Source: Phycisphaerales bacterium
Lineage (GTDB): Bacteria > Planctomycetota > UBA1135 > UBA2386
DNA length: 64,000 bases
NCBI GenBank assembly: GCA_020247305.1
Contig: JADCJE010000097.1
Span: 1 to 64,000, forward strand
Reading direction: 5' to 3'
The translations under genes and the position numbers were made by a program. Shown in pieces: positions 1 to 9,563 of the stretch. The notes below the pieces were generated by a model, which saw nothing but the letters and a program-made list of their open reading frames with translations, did not search any database and was not told the origin of the DNA. Each line of letters starts with the position of its first letter. The first letter of the stretch is position 1.

Positions 1-2153
1 CCGCGCGCTCCCGCTTCAGTCCCCTGCACGTCGCCGCCTTGGCGACGTTCCTCGTGCCGCTGGCGATCCTGGCGGCGCTCGGGTGGAGCGAACTGCGCCA
101 GAGCGGCGCTGCCGCCGAGGCCGCGCTGACCCGCGAAGGCGAGCAGTTCCTGCTGCGCGCGCGGCAGGCGACCGAGCAGCGGCTGGAGCAGTTGATCCCG
201 GCGGCCTTCGAGTCGACGCGCGCGCACCTGGAGACCGAGGGGCCGGTGCGCACCGCGCTGCGGCTGTCCGAGCAGGAGGACTTCGCGGCCCTGCGCAGCA
301 TCGTGCTGCTCGACGAGCAGGGCGGCGTCGTCTGGCCGCCGCTGCCGCTGACCAGCGTCTACCTGCCGCTCGCGCGCGAGCCGCAGCGCCAGAGCGAAGC
401 GCCCGTCGCCGATCTCGTCGCCATCGACCTGCTGCTGCAACTGGGCCGGACCGACGACGCGATCCGCGGCCTGCAGCAGCTGGTGCGGCGCCTGGAGATC
501 GCCAACCCGCCCGGCCCTGACCGCCGCCCCGGGCTCGTCGACACCGAGGCCAACGCGCGCTTCCGGCTGGCGACCGCGCTGCGCAAGTCCGGGCGCCCGG
601 TCGAGGCGCGCGGGCAGCTCGAACTCGTGCGGCAGACGGTGGCCGAGCTCAACCCGCGCTTCAATGCCGGCGCCTCGGCCCTGGGCCTGCTGGCCGAGAC
701 GACGCTCGCCGAGCTCGGCGAGCCGGCCGACCGCCTGCGTCTGCTGCGCGCGCTGACCGAGAACCAGCGCGAGGTGTTCGCCGACGGCCTGACCACGGCG
801 CTTGCGCGACGGCTGGCGGCGACGTTCGCCGGCGACGACCCGGACCGCGCCGAGGTCGATCGGTTGCTGCGCGAGGAAGAACGTCGCGCCGGCATCAGCA
901 GCTTCGCGACCGCCTACGAACAGGTCGTCAAGCCGTTCGTGGTGCTGCGCCGCCTGCGGCACGCGCTGCAGGGCGAGACGCCGTTCGCCGAGGCGACCGA
1001 GAACGAACGTCTGATCGTGACCATCGGCGGCGACTGCGCGCTGGTCTGCATCCGGCCGGCGACGCCAGCCGAGGCCAGCCGCTGGCGCTGCACCAGCGTG
1101 GCGCTGCACTTCGACCTGCGCGAACTGCTCGGTCCGACGTGGGCGCCGTTCCGCGCCGGCGGCGGCACGTTCGTGCTGGCGGTGCACGACCCCGACGACC
1201 TGCCGATCCTGCCGCCGCCGGCCGCCGACCCGACCGGCTTCGCCGTGCCGACGCAGACGACCAACGACCTCGAGCTGTCGGCCTACCCCGCGGACCCGAC
1301 GGCCCTGCGCGCGGCCGCCGACGCCAGCGCGACGACGCGCACGCTGCTGATCGTCGCGCTCTTCCTCGCCGCGCTCGGCGGCGCGCTGTGGTCGTGGCGG
1401 TCGGTGACGCGCGAGGCCGAGCTCGCGGCGCTGAAGATCGACCTCGTGTCGCGCGTGTCGCACGAACTCAAGACGCCGCTCGCGCTGGTGCGCATGTACG
1501 GCGAGACCCTGAGCCTCGGCCGCGTCCGCGACGAGGCGCAGGCGGCCGAGTTCGGCGGCATCATCGCGCGCGAGTCCGAACGGCTGACACAGCTGATCCA
1601 GCGCATCCTCGACTTCTCGCGCCAGCAGGCCGGCACGCTGACGTACGCGGCGACGACGTTCGACCTCGGCCAGCGGCTGCGGCGCGTCGTCGAGGACTAC
1701 AGCGCCCACCTCGCCGCCCGCGGCGTCTTCGTCGTCGACGATCTGCCGTCGGACCTGCGCGTGCACTGCGACCAGAGCGCGCTGGAGAGCGCGATCGTCA
1801 ACCTGCTGGAGAACGCCGCCAAGTACGGCCGCGACGGCGAGAGCGAGCACGAGATCGAACTGGCGCTCACGGCGACCGATGGCATGGCCGTCGTCGAAGT
1901 GCGCGACCACGGCCGCGGCATCCCGCCCGGCGAGCACGAGCGCATCTTCGACGGCTTCTACCGCGCCACCAACGCCGGCGAGGCCCGCGGCGCCGGCCTC
2001 GGCCTCAACCTCGTCCGGCACTTCGCGCGCGCCCACGGCGGCGACATCACCGCGCTGCCGCGCGACGGCGGTGGTACGGTGATGCGGTTGCTGTTGCCGC
2101 TGGCCCCCGACACGACGACCATGGCGGCAGCCGACGCCCCCCACGACTCCTGA
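1..2153 (+). CDS. Sensor histidine kinase (HisKA + HATPase_c), probably 5'-truncated by the window edge
   Basis: H-box 'LVSRVSHELKTPLALVRMYGE'; N-box 'LLENAAKYG'; G boxes 'DHGRGIPPGEHERIFDGFYR', 'GAGLGLNLVRHF'. The frame is open upstream of the TTG at 39 (..RFSPLHVAALATFLVPL), so the true start is probably outside the window. Confidence 0.93.
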   Translation, partial: ARSRFSPLHVAALATFLVPLAILAALGWSELRQSGAAAEAALTREGEQFLLRARQATEQRLEQLIPAAFESTRAHLETEGPVRTALRLSEQEDFAALRSIVLLDEQGGVVWPPLPLTSVYLPLAREPQRQSEAPVADLVAIDLLLQLGRTDDAIRGLQQLVRRLEIANPPGPDRRPGLVDTEANARFRLATALRKSGRPVEARGQLELVRQTVAELNPRFNAGASALGLLAETTLAELGEPADRLRLLRALTENQREVFADGLTTALARRLAATFAGDDPDRAEVDRLLREEERRAGISSFATAYEQVVKPFVVLRRLRHALQGETPFAEATENERLIVTIGGDCALVCIRPATPAEASRWRCTSVALHFDLRELLGPTWAPFRAGGGTFVLAVHDPDDLPILPPPAADPTGFAVPTQTTNDLELSAYPADPTALRAAADASATTRTLLIVALFLAALGGALWSWRSVTREAELAALKIDLVSRVSHELKTPLALVRMYGETLSLGRVRDEAQAAEFGGIIARESERLTQLIQRILDFSRQQAGTLTYAATTFDLGQRLRRVVEDYSAHLAARGVFVVDDLPSDLRVHCDQSALESAIVNLLENAAKYGRDGESEHEIELALTATDGMAVVEVRDHGRGIPPGEHERIFDGFYRATNAGEARGAGLGLNLVRHFARAHGGDITALPRDGGGTVMRLLLPLAPDTTTMAAADAPHDS

Positions 2154-2154
2154 C

Positions 2155-2892
2155 ATGAGCAACCTCGCCGAGACCTGTATCCTCGTCATCGAAGACGAAC
2201 CGGATCTGCGCGCCGGCCTGCAGCACAACCTGGAGCTGGAGGGCTTCAAGGTGCTGACCGCCGCCGACGGTCGCGAAGGCCTGCGCAAGGCCAAGGATGG
2301 CCAGGCGTCCCTCGTGCTGCTCGACCTTATGCTGCCCGGCATGTCCGGCATCGAGGTGCTGCGCAACCTGCGCGAGATCGGCCGCGAGATCCCGATCATC
2401 ATCGTCTCGGCCAAGGGCCAGGACCGCGACAAGGTGCAGGGCCTGGAGCTCGGCGCCGACGACTACCTGACCAAGCCGTTCGGACTCAGCGAACTGCTGG
2501 CGCGCATCCGCGCGGTGCTGCGCCGCACCCAGGTCGGCGCCAAGGCCGGCGTCGGCGAGAAGTCCTCGGTCGGCGGCGTGATGCGCTTCCCCGACCTCGT
2601 CGTCGACTGGCGGCGCTTCACCATCGTGCGCGACGGGACCGAGCAGCAGCTGTCGCGCTACGAGGCCGAGATCCTGCGCATGCTGATCGAGCGGCGCGGC
2701 GAGGTCGTCAGCCGCCAGGACCTGCTGCGCAAGGTCTGGGGCTACGTGCACCTGCCGACCACGCGCACGGTCGACAACCACATCGCGCGCCTGCGCAAGA
2801 AGCTGGAGCACGACGTCGACAAGCCGATCCACGTCGTCACCGTGCACGGCCTCGGCTACCGCTTCGAGTCGCCGCTGCTGGAGGAGTCGTGA
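2155..2892 (+). CDS. OmpR/PhoB-family response regulator
   Basis: Receiver 'ILVIEDEPDLRAGL..LVLLDLMLPGMSGIEVL..DYLTKPFGLSELLARI' plus winged helix 'LLRKVWGYVHLPTTRTVDNHIARLRKKLE'; directly follows the kinase. Confidence 0.95.
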   Translation: MSNLAETCILVIEDEPDLRAGLQHNLELEGFKVLTAADGREGLRKAKDGQASLVLLDLMLPGMSGIEVLRNLREIGREIPIIIVSAKGQDRDKVQGLELGADDYLTKPFGLSELLARIRAVLRRTQVGAKAGVGEKSSVGGVMRFPDLVVDWRRFTIVRDGTEQQLSRYEAEILRMLIERRGEVVSRQDLLRKVWGYVHLPTTRTVDNHIARLRKKLEHDVDKPIHVVTVHGLGYRFESPLLEES

Positions 2893-3737
2893 CGCGCGGC
2901 CGCGCCAGCGCCGCCGGCCTCGCGCTGGCGCTCGCCGGCGCGCTCGCCGCGCAGAACGGCGCCGGCGCGCCCACCGACGTGGCGACGCGGCTGCACGAAG
3001 CGTGGCTGCGCGAGGTGCTCGACCTCGACACCGCGGGCGCGGTCGGCGACTACGAGGCGATCGCCGCCGACCGCAGCGGGCGCATCGAACGCTGGATCGC
3101 CGTGGCGCGGCTGGCCGAACTGCAGCGCCTGGGCCTGCCGGTCGCCAACCCGGGCGCCGCCGCGGAAGCCCCGGCGGCGGTGCGCACAGCGCTCGCCCTG
3201 GTGACGCCGCTGCCGATCGCCGAACTGCTGCGGCAGGCGCAGACCAATCCGGCCGACCCGACGCGCGTGCCGGACCTGCGGCCGGCGACGCTGGCGACGA
3301 TGACCTGGGTGCGCAACCAGTCCGGACCGAGCCAGAGCGAGCGCCAGCGCCAGCGCGCGGCGAGCGGACGGCCGCGGGCGCCGCAGAATCGCAACGACGC
3401 CGACCGCATCGACCGGGTGCACGCGTCCGACGTCGTGCTGCGCGAGTTGGAGGGCAAGACCGAACAGGCCGCCGGCCTGCGCGAGCTGTACTTCCCCGAC
3501 TGGAAGCCGCCGGCGGTCGCCGACGCGGCCCCCGCTGCCCTGGCGCGCGCCAAGGTGGCGGTCGACGCGTGGCTGCAGGAAGCCGACCTCGGCCAGCAAC
3601 AGCAAGCGCTGCTCGGCCGCCTGCGCGCCGAACTCGACCAACGCACGGTCGCCGATCCGGCGGCGGCGTTGGCGTGGCTCGTGCGTTTGCCGGTCTACGC
3701 CGACCGCCTGCTGGCCGCGCCCGTCGCGCCGAAGTAG
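2889..3737 (+). CDS. Hypothetical exported protein
   Basis: GTG start overlaps the regulator stop by 4 bp (GTGA); N-terminal signal-like segment 'ASAAGLALALAGALAAQNG'. Confidence 0.65.
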   Translation: MTRGRASAAGLALALAGALAAQNGAGAPTDVATRLHEAWLREVLDLDTAGAVGDYEAIAADRSGRIERWIAVARLAELQRLGLPVANPGAAAEAPAAVRTALALVTPLPIAELLRQAQTNPADPTRVPDLRPATLATMTWVRNQSGPSQSERQRQRAASGRPRAPQNRNDADRIDRVHASDVVLRELEGKTEQAAGLRELYFPDWKPPAVADAAPAALARAKVAVDAWLQEADLGQQQQALLGRLRAELDQRTVADPAAALAWLVRLPVYADRLLAAPVAPK

Positions 3738-3865
3738 CGCGCTGGGACGCCGCCGCGGCGGCGGGTCGGCGCGCTGCCATGGCGGCAGGCGGGCGCGGTG
3801 GCGGTTCGTTGCCATGCACGCGCCACCGCGGCGGCCCGCGTGAGGTAGGATCCCGCCGGATTCCC

Positions 3866-4501
3866 ATGCGCCGCGCCCTGCAACCCCTGATCGTGCTGTG
3901 CGCCGCCGCCGCAGCGATGGCGCAGACTGCGCCGCCGCCGGCAAGCGGCAAGCCGGCGGCGCCGCGGCAGCCGGAACAGCAGTCAGTGCGGGGTGACTGC
4001 AGCGAAGCCAAGAGCCGCAGCCTGTTCAGCGGCTGCGACGCCGACGCCGACGACCGCCTCGACGTGTTCGAAGCCGGCGAGGCGATCGAGATGGTGCGCG
4101 GCATCCGCGACGTCGACGGCTTCGCCCGCTTCGACGCCGACCGCGACGGCTTCGTCAGCTGGCCGGAATTCGACCGCATGCTGCGCACGACGCTCGACGC
4201 CGGCGCGACGTTCCGGGTGAAGCTCGCGCGCCCCGCCGCGCCGCAGCTGCCCGAGATCAAGCCCGCCGCCGCGCCGCAGGCGCTGCTGCGCGAGCACGAT
4301 GCCAATCGCGACGGCGCCCTGGACGCTGCGGAACTCGGCGCCGCCCTGCGCCGCGTCGACGCACAGTTGGCGACCTGGGCCGCCGAACTGCTGCGCGCCC
4401 ACGACGTCGACCGCGACGGCAAGCTGCAAGCGGCCGAGGTGGCCAAGCTGCCGGTGGCGCTGCCGCCTGCGGCGACCGCCGCCGCGCGCACGGGCAGCTG
4501 A
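3866..4501 (+). CDS. Exported EF-hand (calcium-binding) protein
   Basis: In-frame ATG 3866 'MRRALQPLIVLCAAAAAMAQ' signal peptide; EF-hand loops 'DADADDRLDVFE', 'DADRDGFVSWPE', 'DANRDGALDAAE', 'DVDRDGKLQAAE'. Confidence 0.88.
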   Translation: MRRALQPLIVLCAAAAAMAQTAPPPASGKPAAPRQPEQQSVRGDCSEAKSRSLFSGCDADADDRLDVFEAGEAIEMVRGIRDVDGFARFDADRDGFVSWPEFDRMLRTTLDAGATFRVKLARPAAPQLPEIKPAAAPQALLREHDANRDGALDAAELGAALRRVDAQLATWAAELLRAHDVDRDGKLQAAEVAKLPVALPPAATAAARTGS

Positions 4502-4525
4502 CGGCGGCGGGTCGCCGGCGGGCAG

Positions 4526-5839
4526 TCAGACCTTGGCGGCAGTTGGCGGCGGCCCAGCCGGCGTGCCGCCGGTTGCAGCGGCGGCGCGCGCCGGTTCCCA
4601 GGCGCGGCCGGTGATCAAGCGCGCGCCGCGCGAGAAGGCGAAGTACTGCCACGCCCAGTTGAGCATCACCACGATGCGATTGCGGAAGCCGATCAGGTAG
4701 GCGATGTGGACGAGCCACCACACCCACCACGCGAAGAAGCCGGTGAAGGACAGGCCGGCGATCTCGCCGACGCCCTTGGCGCGGCCGATCGTCGCGAGGG
4801 AGCCTTTGTCGACGTAGCGGAATGGCCTCGTCGGCCGCCCGCGCGCGCAGGCGGCGATGTTGCGCGCCGCGCAGCGGCCGCTCTGGATCGCCGCCGGCGC
4901 CACGCCGGGGACCGGCTTGCCGCGGGCCTCGATGTGCATCAGGTCGCCGACGACGAAGACCTCGGGGTGGCCGGGAATGCTCAGGTCCGGTTCGACGAGG
5001 ACGCGGCCGGCGCGATCGAGCGGCGCGCCGAGCGCCTTGCCGAGCGGCGAGGCGGCGACGCCGGCCGCCCACAGCACGGTGCGCGCGGCGAGGTGCTCTT
5101 CGCCGAGCCAGACGCCGTCGTGGTCGATGCGGGTCACGCGCGCAGACGTGCGCACCTCGACGCCCAGCCGTTCGAGCTGCCGCCGCGCGCTGGCCGACAG
5201 CTTCGGCGCGAACGGCGGCAGCACGCGGTCGGCGGCCTCGACCAGGACGACGCGGAGCGTGCGCGGGTCGAAGTTGCGGAAGTCGCGGGCGACGGTGAGG
5301 CGGCCGATCTCGGACAGCGCGCCGGCGAGCTCGACGCCGGTCGGGCCGGCGCCGACGACGACGAAGGTCAGCATCGCCGGCAACTGCGCCCGATCGGTCG
5401 CGCGCTCGGCCGCCTCGAAGGCCGACAGCACGCGCCGGCGGATCTCCAGCGCGTCCTCGACGGTCTTGAGGCCCGGCGCCCAGCGTTCCCAGCCGTCGTT
5501 GCCGAAGTAGCTGTGCGTCGCGCCGGTCGCGAGGATCAGGTAGTCGTAGTCGAGGGAGCCCTGATCGAGCACGAGGCGGCGCTTGGCGACGTCGACGCCG
5601 TCGACGCGCGCCAGGATCGTGCGCGTGTTGTGCTGGTGCCGGACGACGGCGCGGATCGGATAGGCGATGTCGCCGGGGTTCAGCGCCGCGGTCGCGACCT
5701 GGTACAGCAGCGGCTGGAACAGGTGGTGGTTGCGGCGGTCGACGATGGTGACGCGCACGCGCTCCTTGCGCAGGGCGCGGGCGGCGGTGAGGCCGGCGAA
5801 GCCGCCGCCGACGATGACGACGTGCGGGGCGGGGGTCAC
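4526..5839 (-). CDS. ndh: Type II NADH dehydrogenase / FAD-dependent pyridine nucleotide-disulphide oxidoreductase (the ORF extends to a TTG at 5902)
   Basis: 'HVVIVGGGFAGLTAARALRKERVRVTIVDRRNHHLFQPLLYQVATAALNPGDIAYPIR', 'VVVGAGPTGVELAGALSE', 'VFVVGDLMH'. The GTG at 5839 lies just before the Rossmann motif. Confidence 0.9.
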   Translation of the reverse strand: MTPAPHVVIVGGGFAGLTAARALRKERVRVTIVDRRNHHLFQPLLYQVATAALNPGDIAYPIRAVVRHQHNTRTILARVDGVDVAKRRLVLDQGSLDYDYLILATGATHSYFGNDGWERWAPGLKTVEDALEIRRRVLSAFEAAERATDRAQLPAMLTFVVVGAGPTGVELAGALSEIGRLTVARDFRNFDPRTLRVVLVEAADRVLPPFAPKLSASARRQLERLGVEVRTSARVTRIDHDGVWLGEEHLAARTVLWAAGVAASPLGKALGAPLDRAGRVLVEPDLSIPGHPEVFVVGDLMHIEARGKPVPGVAPAAIQSGRCAARNIAACARGRPTRPFRYVDKGSLATIGRAKGVGEIAGLSFTGFFAWWVWWLVHIAYLIGFRNRIVVMLNWAWQYFAFSRGARLITGRAWEPARAAAATGGTPAGPPPTAAKV

Positions 5840-5940
5840 GGACGGGGTGGGCTGCGGATCCAAGGGGCGAAGAGCATAGGACTCGCTCGGCGCTGCCACC
5901 AAGGTGGCGCGCGCCGCGGGTCCGCCGTACGTACTCGGCC

Positions 5941-7563
5941 ATGGGCCATTCTGCCTCAGCCGTCGCCGGATCCCGTCGCGCCGTCGTCGCGGTGTTCGTC
6001 TCCACCGTCGCCTTGGCGCAGACGGACGCGCCGGCGCCGACGCCGGCCGCCGCGTCGCCGCGCACGACGCCCGAGCGCACGGCCTACGCCGAGACCTCGC
6101 GCATCGCGGACGTCGAACGCTTCCTGGCGGCCTGCCTGACGCTGCCGTACGGCGACCGGCTGACGCTCGCCGACGCCGGCGCGAGCCATGAAGGCCGGCC
6201 GCTGCGGCTCGTCAAGGTGCGGCGCGACAGCGCGACGAAGCCACTGCGCGCGCTCGTCCTCGGCAACATCCACGCCGGCGAAGTCGAGGGCAAGGAAGCC
6301 CTGCAGCAGCTGGCGCGCGAGTTCGCGCTCGGCGCGCACGACGACGTGCTGCAGCACGTCGAGCTGTGGCTGCTGCCGGTCTACAACGTCGACGGCAACG
6401 AAGCGGTCGCGGTCGGCAACCGCCCCGGCCAGAACGGCCCGGACGCCACGGGCCAGCGCGCCAACGCGCAAGGGCTCGACCTCAACCGCGACTTCGTCAA
6501 GGCCGACGCGCCGGAGACGCGCGCGCTGCTGCAGACGCTGGCGGGGTTCGACCCGCACCTGTTCGTCGACCTGCACACGACGAACGGCAGCTACCACGGC
6601 TACCACCTGACCTACGCGCCGTCGCTGTCGCCGAACGTCGATCCCGGCATCGCGCGGTTGTCGCGCGCGCTGCTCGACGACGCGCAGGCGGCGATGCAGC
6701 GCGACCACGGCTTCGCGACCTTCGACTACGGCAACTTCGAGACGCGCGACTGGGACGGCAGCGGCGCGGCGGCGTCGGATCCGAAGGTGCGCGGCTGGTG
6801 GACGTACGACCACCGCGCGCGCTATTGCGTCAACGGCTTCGCGTTGCGCAACCGCGTTGCAATCCTCAGCGAGGCGTACAGCAACCTCGACTTCACCGGC
6901 CGCATCGCCGCGACGCGGGCGTTCGTGCTGTGCCTGCTGCAGGGGCTGGTCGCGCGCAAGGACGCAGCACTGGCCACGGCGGCGGCGGCCGACGCAGCGA
7001 TGACGGCGGCCTCGCCGGTGGACTTCGGCTTCGACGTCGGGTTCGCCGCGCCCGAGCGCCTGCCGGTGCTGGTCGGCGCGGTCGACACGATCGCAGCAAC
7101 GGACGGCAAGCCGATGCGGCACGTGCGCAAGGGCGACGGCGTGGCGGAGGAGATGCCGGTCGTGCGCGCGTTCACCGCACGCCAGCGCCGCGCGCTGCCG
7201 CAGGCATGGGCGCTGCCGGAACCGCCGCCGGCAGTCGTCGAGCGGCTGCGGTGGCACGGCGTGGCGTGCAAGGTGCTGGAGGCGGACGTCGAGGCGACGT
7301 GCGAGCGCTTCGCCGTGGCACAGAAGAAGAAGCCGAAGCGCCCGTACCAGGGCCACCAGGAACTGGTGCTGGTCGGGTCGTGGGAAGCGCCGGCGCCGCG
7401 GACGCTGCCGAAGGGCACGCTGTGGATCGACGCGCGGCAGCGTTTCGGCCGCGTCGCAGCGGCGCTGCTCGAACCGGAGAGCGATGACTCGCTGTCGACG
7501 TGGAACTTCCTCGAAGGCCTGACCGGCGAGCACTACCCGGTCCTGCGGGTGCCCGCGCGCTGA
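5941..7563 (+). CDS. M14-family zinc carboxypeptidase
   Basis: Zn motif 'GNIHAGEVEGKEAL', 'LPVYNVDGNE', 'GLDLNRDFVK', 'FVDLHTTNGSYHGY'; N-terminal signal-like segment. Confidence 0.9.
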   Translation: MGHSASAVAGSRRAVVAVFVSTVALAQTDAPAPTPAAASPRTTPERTAYAETSRIADVERFLAACLTLPYGDRLTLADAGASHEGRPLRLVKVRRDSATKPLRALVLGNIHAGEVEGKEALQQLAREFALGAHDDVLQHVELWLLPVYNVDGNEAVAVGNRPGQNGPDATGQRANAQGLDLNRDFVKADAPETRALLQTLAGFDPHLFVDLHTTNGSYHGYHLTYAPSLSPNVDPGIARLSRALLDDAQAAMQRDHGFATFDYGNFETRDWDGSGAAASDPKVRGWWTYDHRARYCVNGFALRNRVAILSEAYSNLDFTGRIAATRAFVLCLLQGLVARKDAALATAAAADAAMTAASPVDFGFDVGFAAPERLPVLVGAVDTIAATDGKPMRHVRKGDGVAEEMPVVRAFTARQRRALPQAWALPEPPPAVVERLRWHGVACKVLEADVEATCERFAVAQKKKPKRPYQGHQELVLVGSWEAPAPRTLPKGTLWIDARQRFGRVAAALLEPESDDSLSTWNFLEGLTGEHYPVLRVPAR

Positions 7564-7572
7564 CGCCGGCGG

Positions 7573-8598
7573 CTACTGCCAGCGGAACCAGCGCAGCGCC
7601 AGCGCCAGGCAGACGGCGGCGAAGGCGCACAGGCCGGCGATCGTCGGCGCGGCGTCGAGCAGGCCCTGCGGCTCCAGCATGACGTCGCGCAGGGCGCGGT
7701 TGACGTGGGTCAGCGGCAGCAAGTCGGCGAACCAGCGCAGCGCGCCGGTGAACCGCGACGTGTCGAACCACGTGCCGCACAGCAGCCACATCGGCAGCTG
7801 CACGAGGTTCATCAGGCCGCCGACGCCTTCGAGCGTGCGCGCCCGGCTGGCGACCAGCACGCCGAGGCCGGCGAAGGCGAGGCCGCCCGCCGCCACCAGC
7901 AGCAGACCCGCGAGCAGGCTGCCGCGGAACGGCACGTCCCACAGCAGCGCGCCGAAGCCGACCAACGCCGCCGATTCGGGCACCACCAGCAGGCACCGGC
8001 CGAGCAGGTAGCCGAACAGGAACTCGCTGCGGCGCATCGGCGTGACCGCGAGCCGCCGCAGCAGCTTGCCGACGCGCATCTGCACGAGATTGAAGCCGAT
8101 GCCCCACATGCCCGCCCCCAGCAGGTTGAGGCCGATCAGGCCGGGGATCAGGAAGTCGATGTAGCGCGAGCCCGGACGGTCCTCGACCTCGCGACGCAGC
8201 GGCGCGATGGCGGGCGCCGCAGGCTCGGCGCGCAGCGCGCGCTCGACGAGCAGAACGGCGCTCTCGGCGTCGGGACGCGTCGGGTCGGCGCGCAGCACGA
8301 GGCCGCCGTCCTGCCGCCGCAGCGAGGCGGCGACGCGGCCGCGCGCCAACGCCCGGTCGGCGGCGTCGGCCGCGAGCGGCTCGACGAGCAGCCGCGGCTC
8401 CGCGGCGAGGAGCGCAGCCGCGTCGGCGTCGGCGACGACGGCGATCGGCACCTGCGGCGGCGGCCCGGGCTGGAAGGCGAGGCCCAGCGCCAGCGCCATC
8501 ACCAGCGGGAATCCGTACGTCCAGAACAACGCGTCCGGGCTGCGCCAGAACTCGCGGAACGTGCTCCGGGCCACGGCGACGACGACGCGCAGCCTCAC
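7573..8598 (-). CDS. ABC-2 type transporter permease
   Basis: GTG start at 8598 overlaps the ATPase stop (GTGA); 'RSTFREFWRSPDALFWTYGFPLVMALALGLAF', 'SRYIDFLIPGLIGLNLLGAGMWGIGFNLVQMRVGKLLRRLAVTPMRRSEFLFGYLLGR'. Confidence 0.92.
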   Translation of the reverse strand: MRLRVVVAVARSTFREFWRSPDALFWTYGFPLVMALALGLAFQPGPPPQVPIAVVADADAAALLAAEPRLLVEPLAADAADRALARGRVAASLRRQDGGLVLRADPTRPDAESAVLLVERALRAEPAAPAIAPLRREVEDRPGSRYIDFLIPGLIGLNLLGAGMWGIGFNLVQMRVGKLLRRLAVTPMRRSEFLFGYLLGRCLLVVPESAALVGFGALLWDVPFRGSLLAGLLLVAAGGLAFAGLGVLVASRARTLEGVGGLMNLVQLPMWLLCGTWFDTSRFTGALRWFADLLPLTHVNRALRDVMLEPQGLLDAAPTIAGLCAFAAVCLALALRWFRWQ

Positions 8599-9563
8599 GG
8601 CGTCGTCTCCTCGCGCAGCGTGCGGCCGGTGAGCCGCACGAACACGTCTTCGAGCGTCGCGTGGCGCGTCGCGAGGCCTTGCACGCCGACGCCGCGCTCG
8701 CGCAGCAGCGCCAACAGCGCCGCGAGCGCGGTGTGCACCGAACGCACGGTGAGCACGATGCGCGCCGGCCGCAGCTCGTGGGCGGCGACATCGGGCAGCG
8801 CGGCGAGGTCGGCCGTGCCGACGGCGCTGGTGTCGGTGCACTCGACGTCGACGAAGTGCTCGGCTCCCAGCGAGCGGATCAGCTCCGCCGGCGAACCGAT
8901 CGCCAGGACCCGGCCGCGGTCGACGATGGCGACGCGGTCGCACAGCTGCTGCGCCTCGTCCATCCCGTGCGTCGTCAGCAGGATCGTGCCGCCGCGGGCG
9001 CGGAAGCCGCGCACGACCTCCCACAGCTGCCGGCGCGACAGCGGATCGAGGCCGGTCGTCGGCTCGTCGAGGAACAGCAGGTCAGGGCGGCCGAGCAGCG
9101 CCGTCGCGACGGCGAGCCGCTGGCGCTGGCCGCCGCTCAACTGCGACTGGCGGTCGTCGGCCTTCTCGCGCAGGCCGACGAGGTCGAGCGCGGCGTCGAC
9201 GTCGGCGCCGCCGTCGTAGAACGACGCGAACAGGGCCAGCGTCTCGCGCACCGTGGCCTTCTCCTGGAAATGCGTCTCCTGCAGGCAGACGCCCAGGCGC
9301 GCGCGCAGCGCGTCGTCCTCGCCCTGACCCCAGCGGCGGCCAAGGATGCGCACATCGCCGGCGTCGGGCTGCGTCAGGCCCTCGCAGACCTCGACGGTCG
9401 TGGTCTTGCCCGCACCGTTGGGGCCGAGCAGGCCGAACACCTCGCCGCGGCGGACGACGAGGTCGAGGCCGTCGACGGCGACGGTCTCCTTGCGGCCGCG
9501 GCGGTAGACCTTGCGCAGGCCGGCGATCGCGATCGCCGGTTCGGCGGCCGGTGCGGCGGTCAT
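8595..9563 (-). CDS. ABC transporter ATP-binding protein
   Basis: Walker A 'GLLGPNGAGKTTTVEV', signature 'LSGGQRQRLAVATALLGRPDLLFLDEPTTGLDP'. Confidence 0.95.
   Translation of the reverse strand: MTAAPAAEPAIAIAGLRKVYRRGRKETVAVDGLDLVVRRGEVFGLLGPNGAGKTTTVEVCEGLTQPDAGDVRILGRRWGQGEDDALRARLGVCLQETHFQEKATVRETLALFASFYDGGADVDAALDLVGLREKADDRQSQLSGGQRQRLAVATALLGRPDLLFLDEPTTGLDPLSRRQLWEVVRGFRARGGTILLTTHGMDEAQQLCDRVAIVDRGRVLAIGSPAELIRSLGAEHFVDVECTDTSAVGTADLAALPDVAAHELRPARIVLTVRSVHTALAALLALLRERGVGVQGLATRHATLEDVFVRLTGRTLREETTP

Noticed and set aside
3748-3763. CGCCGCCGCGGCGGCG palindrome as a regulator site
   Set aside because: Simple CGC/GCG composition is expected by chance at this GC content.
2047-4491. 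814-aa minus-strand ORF
   Set aside because: Antisense to the response regulator and EF-hand genes; Arg/Ala/Ser-rich low-complexity translation typical of GC-rich shadow frames.
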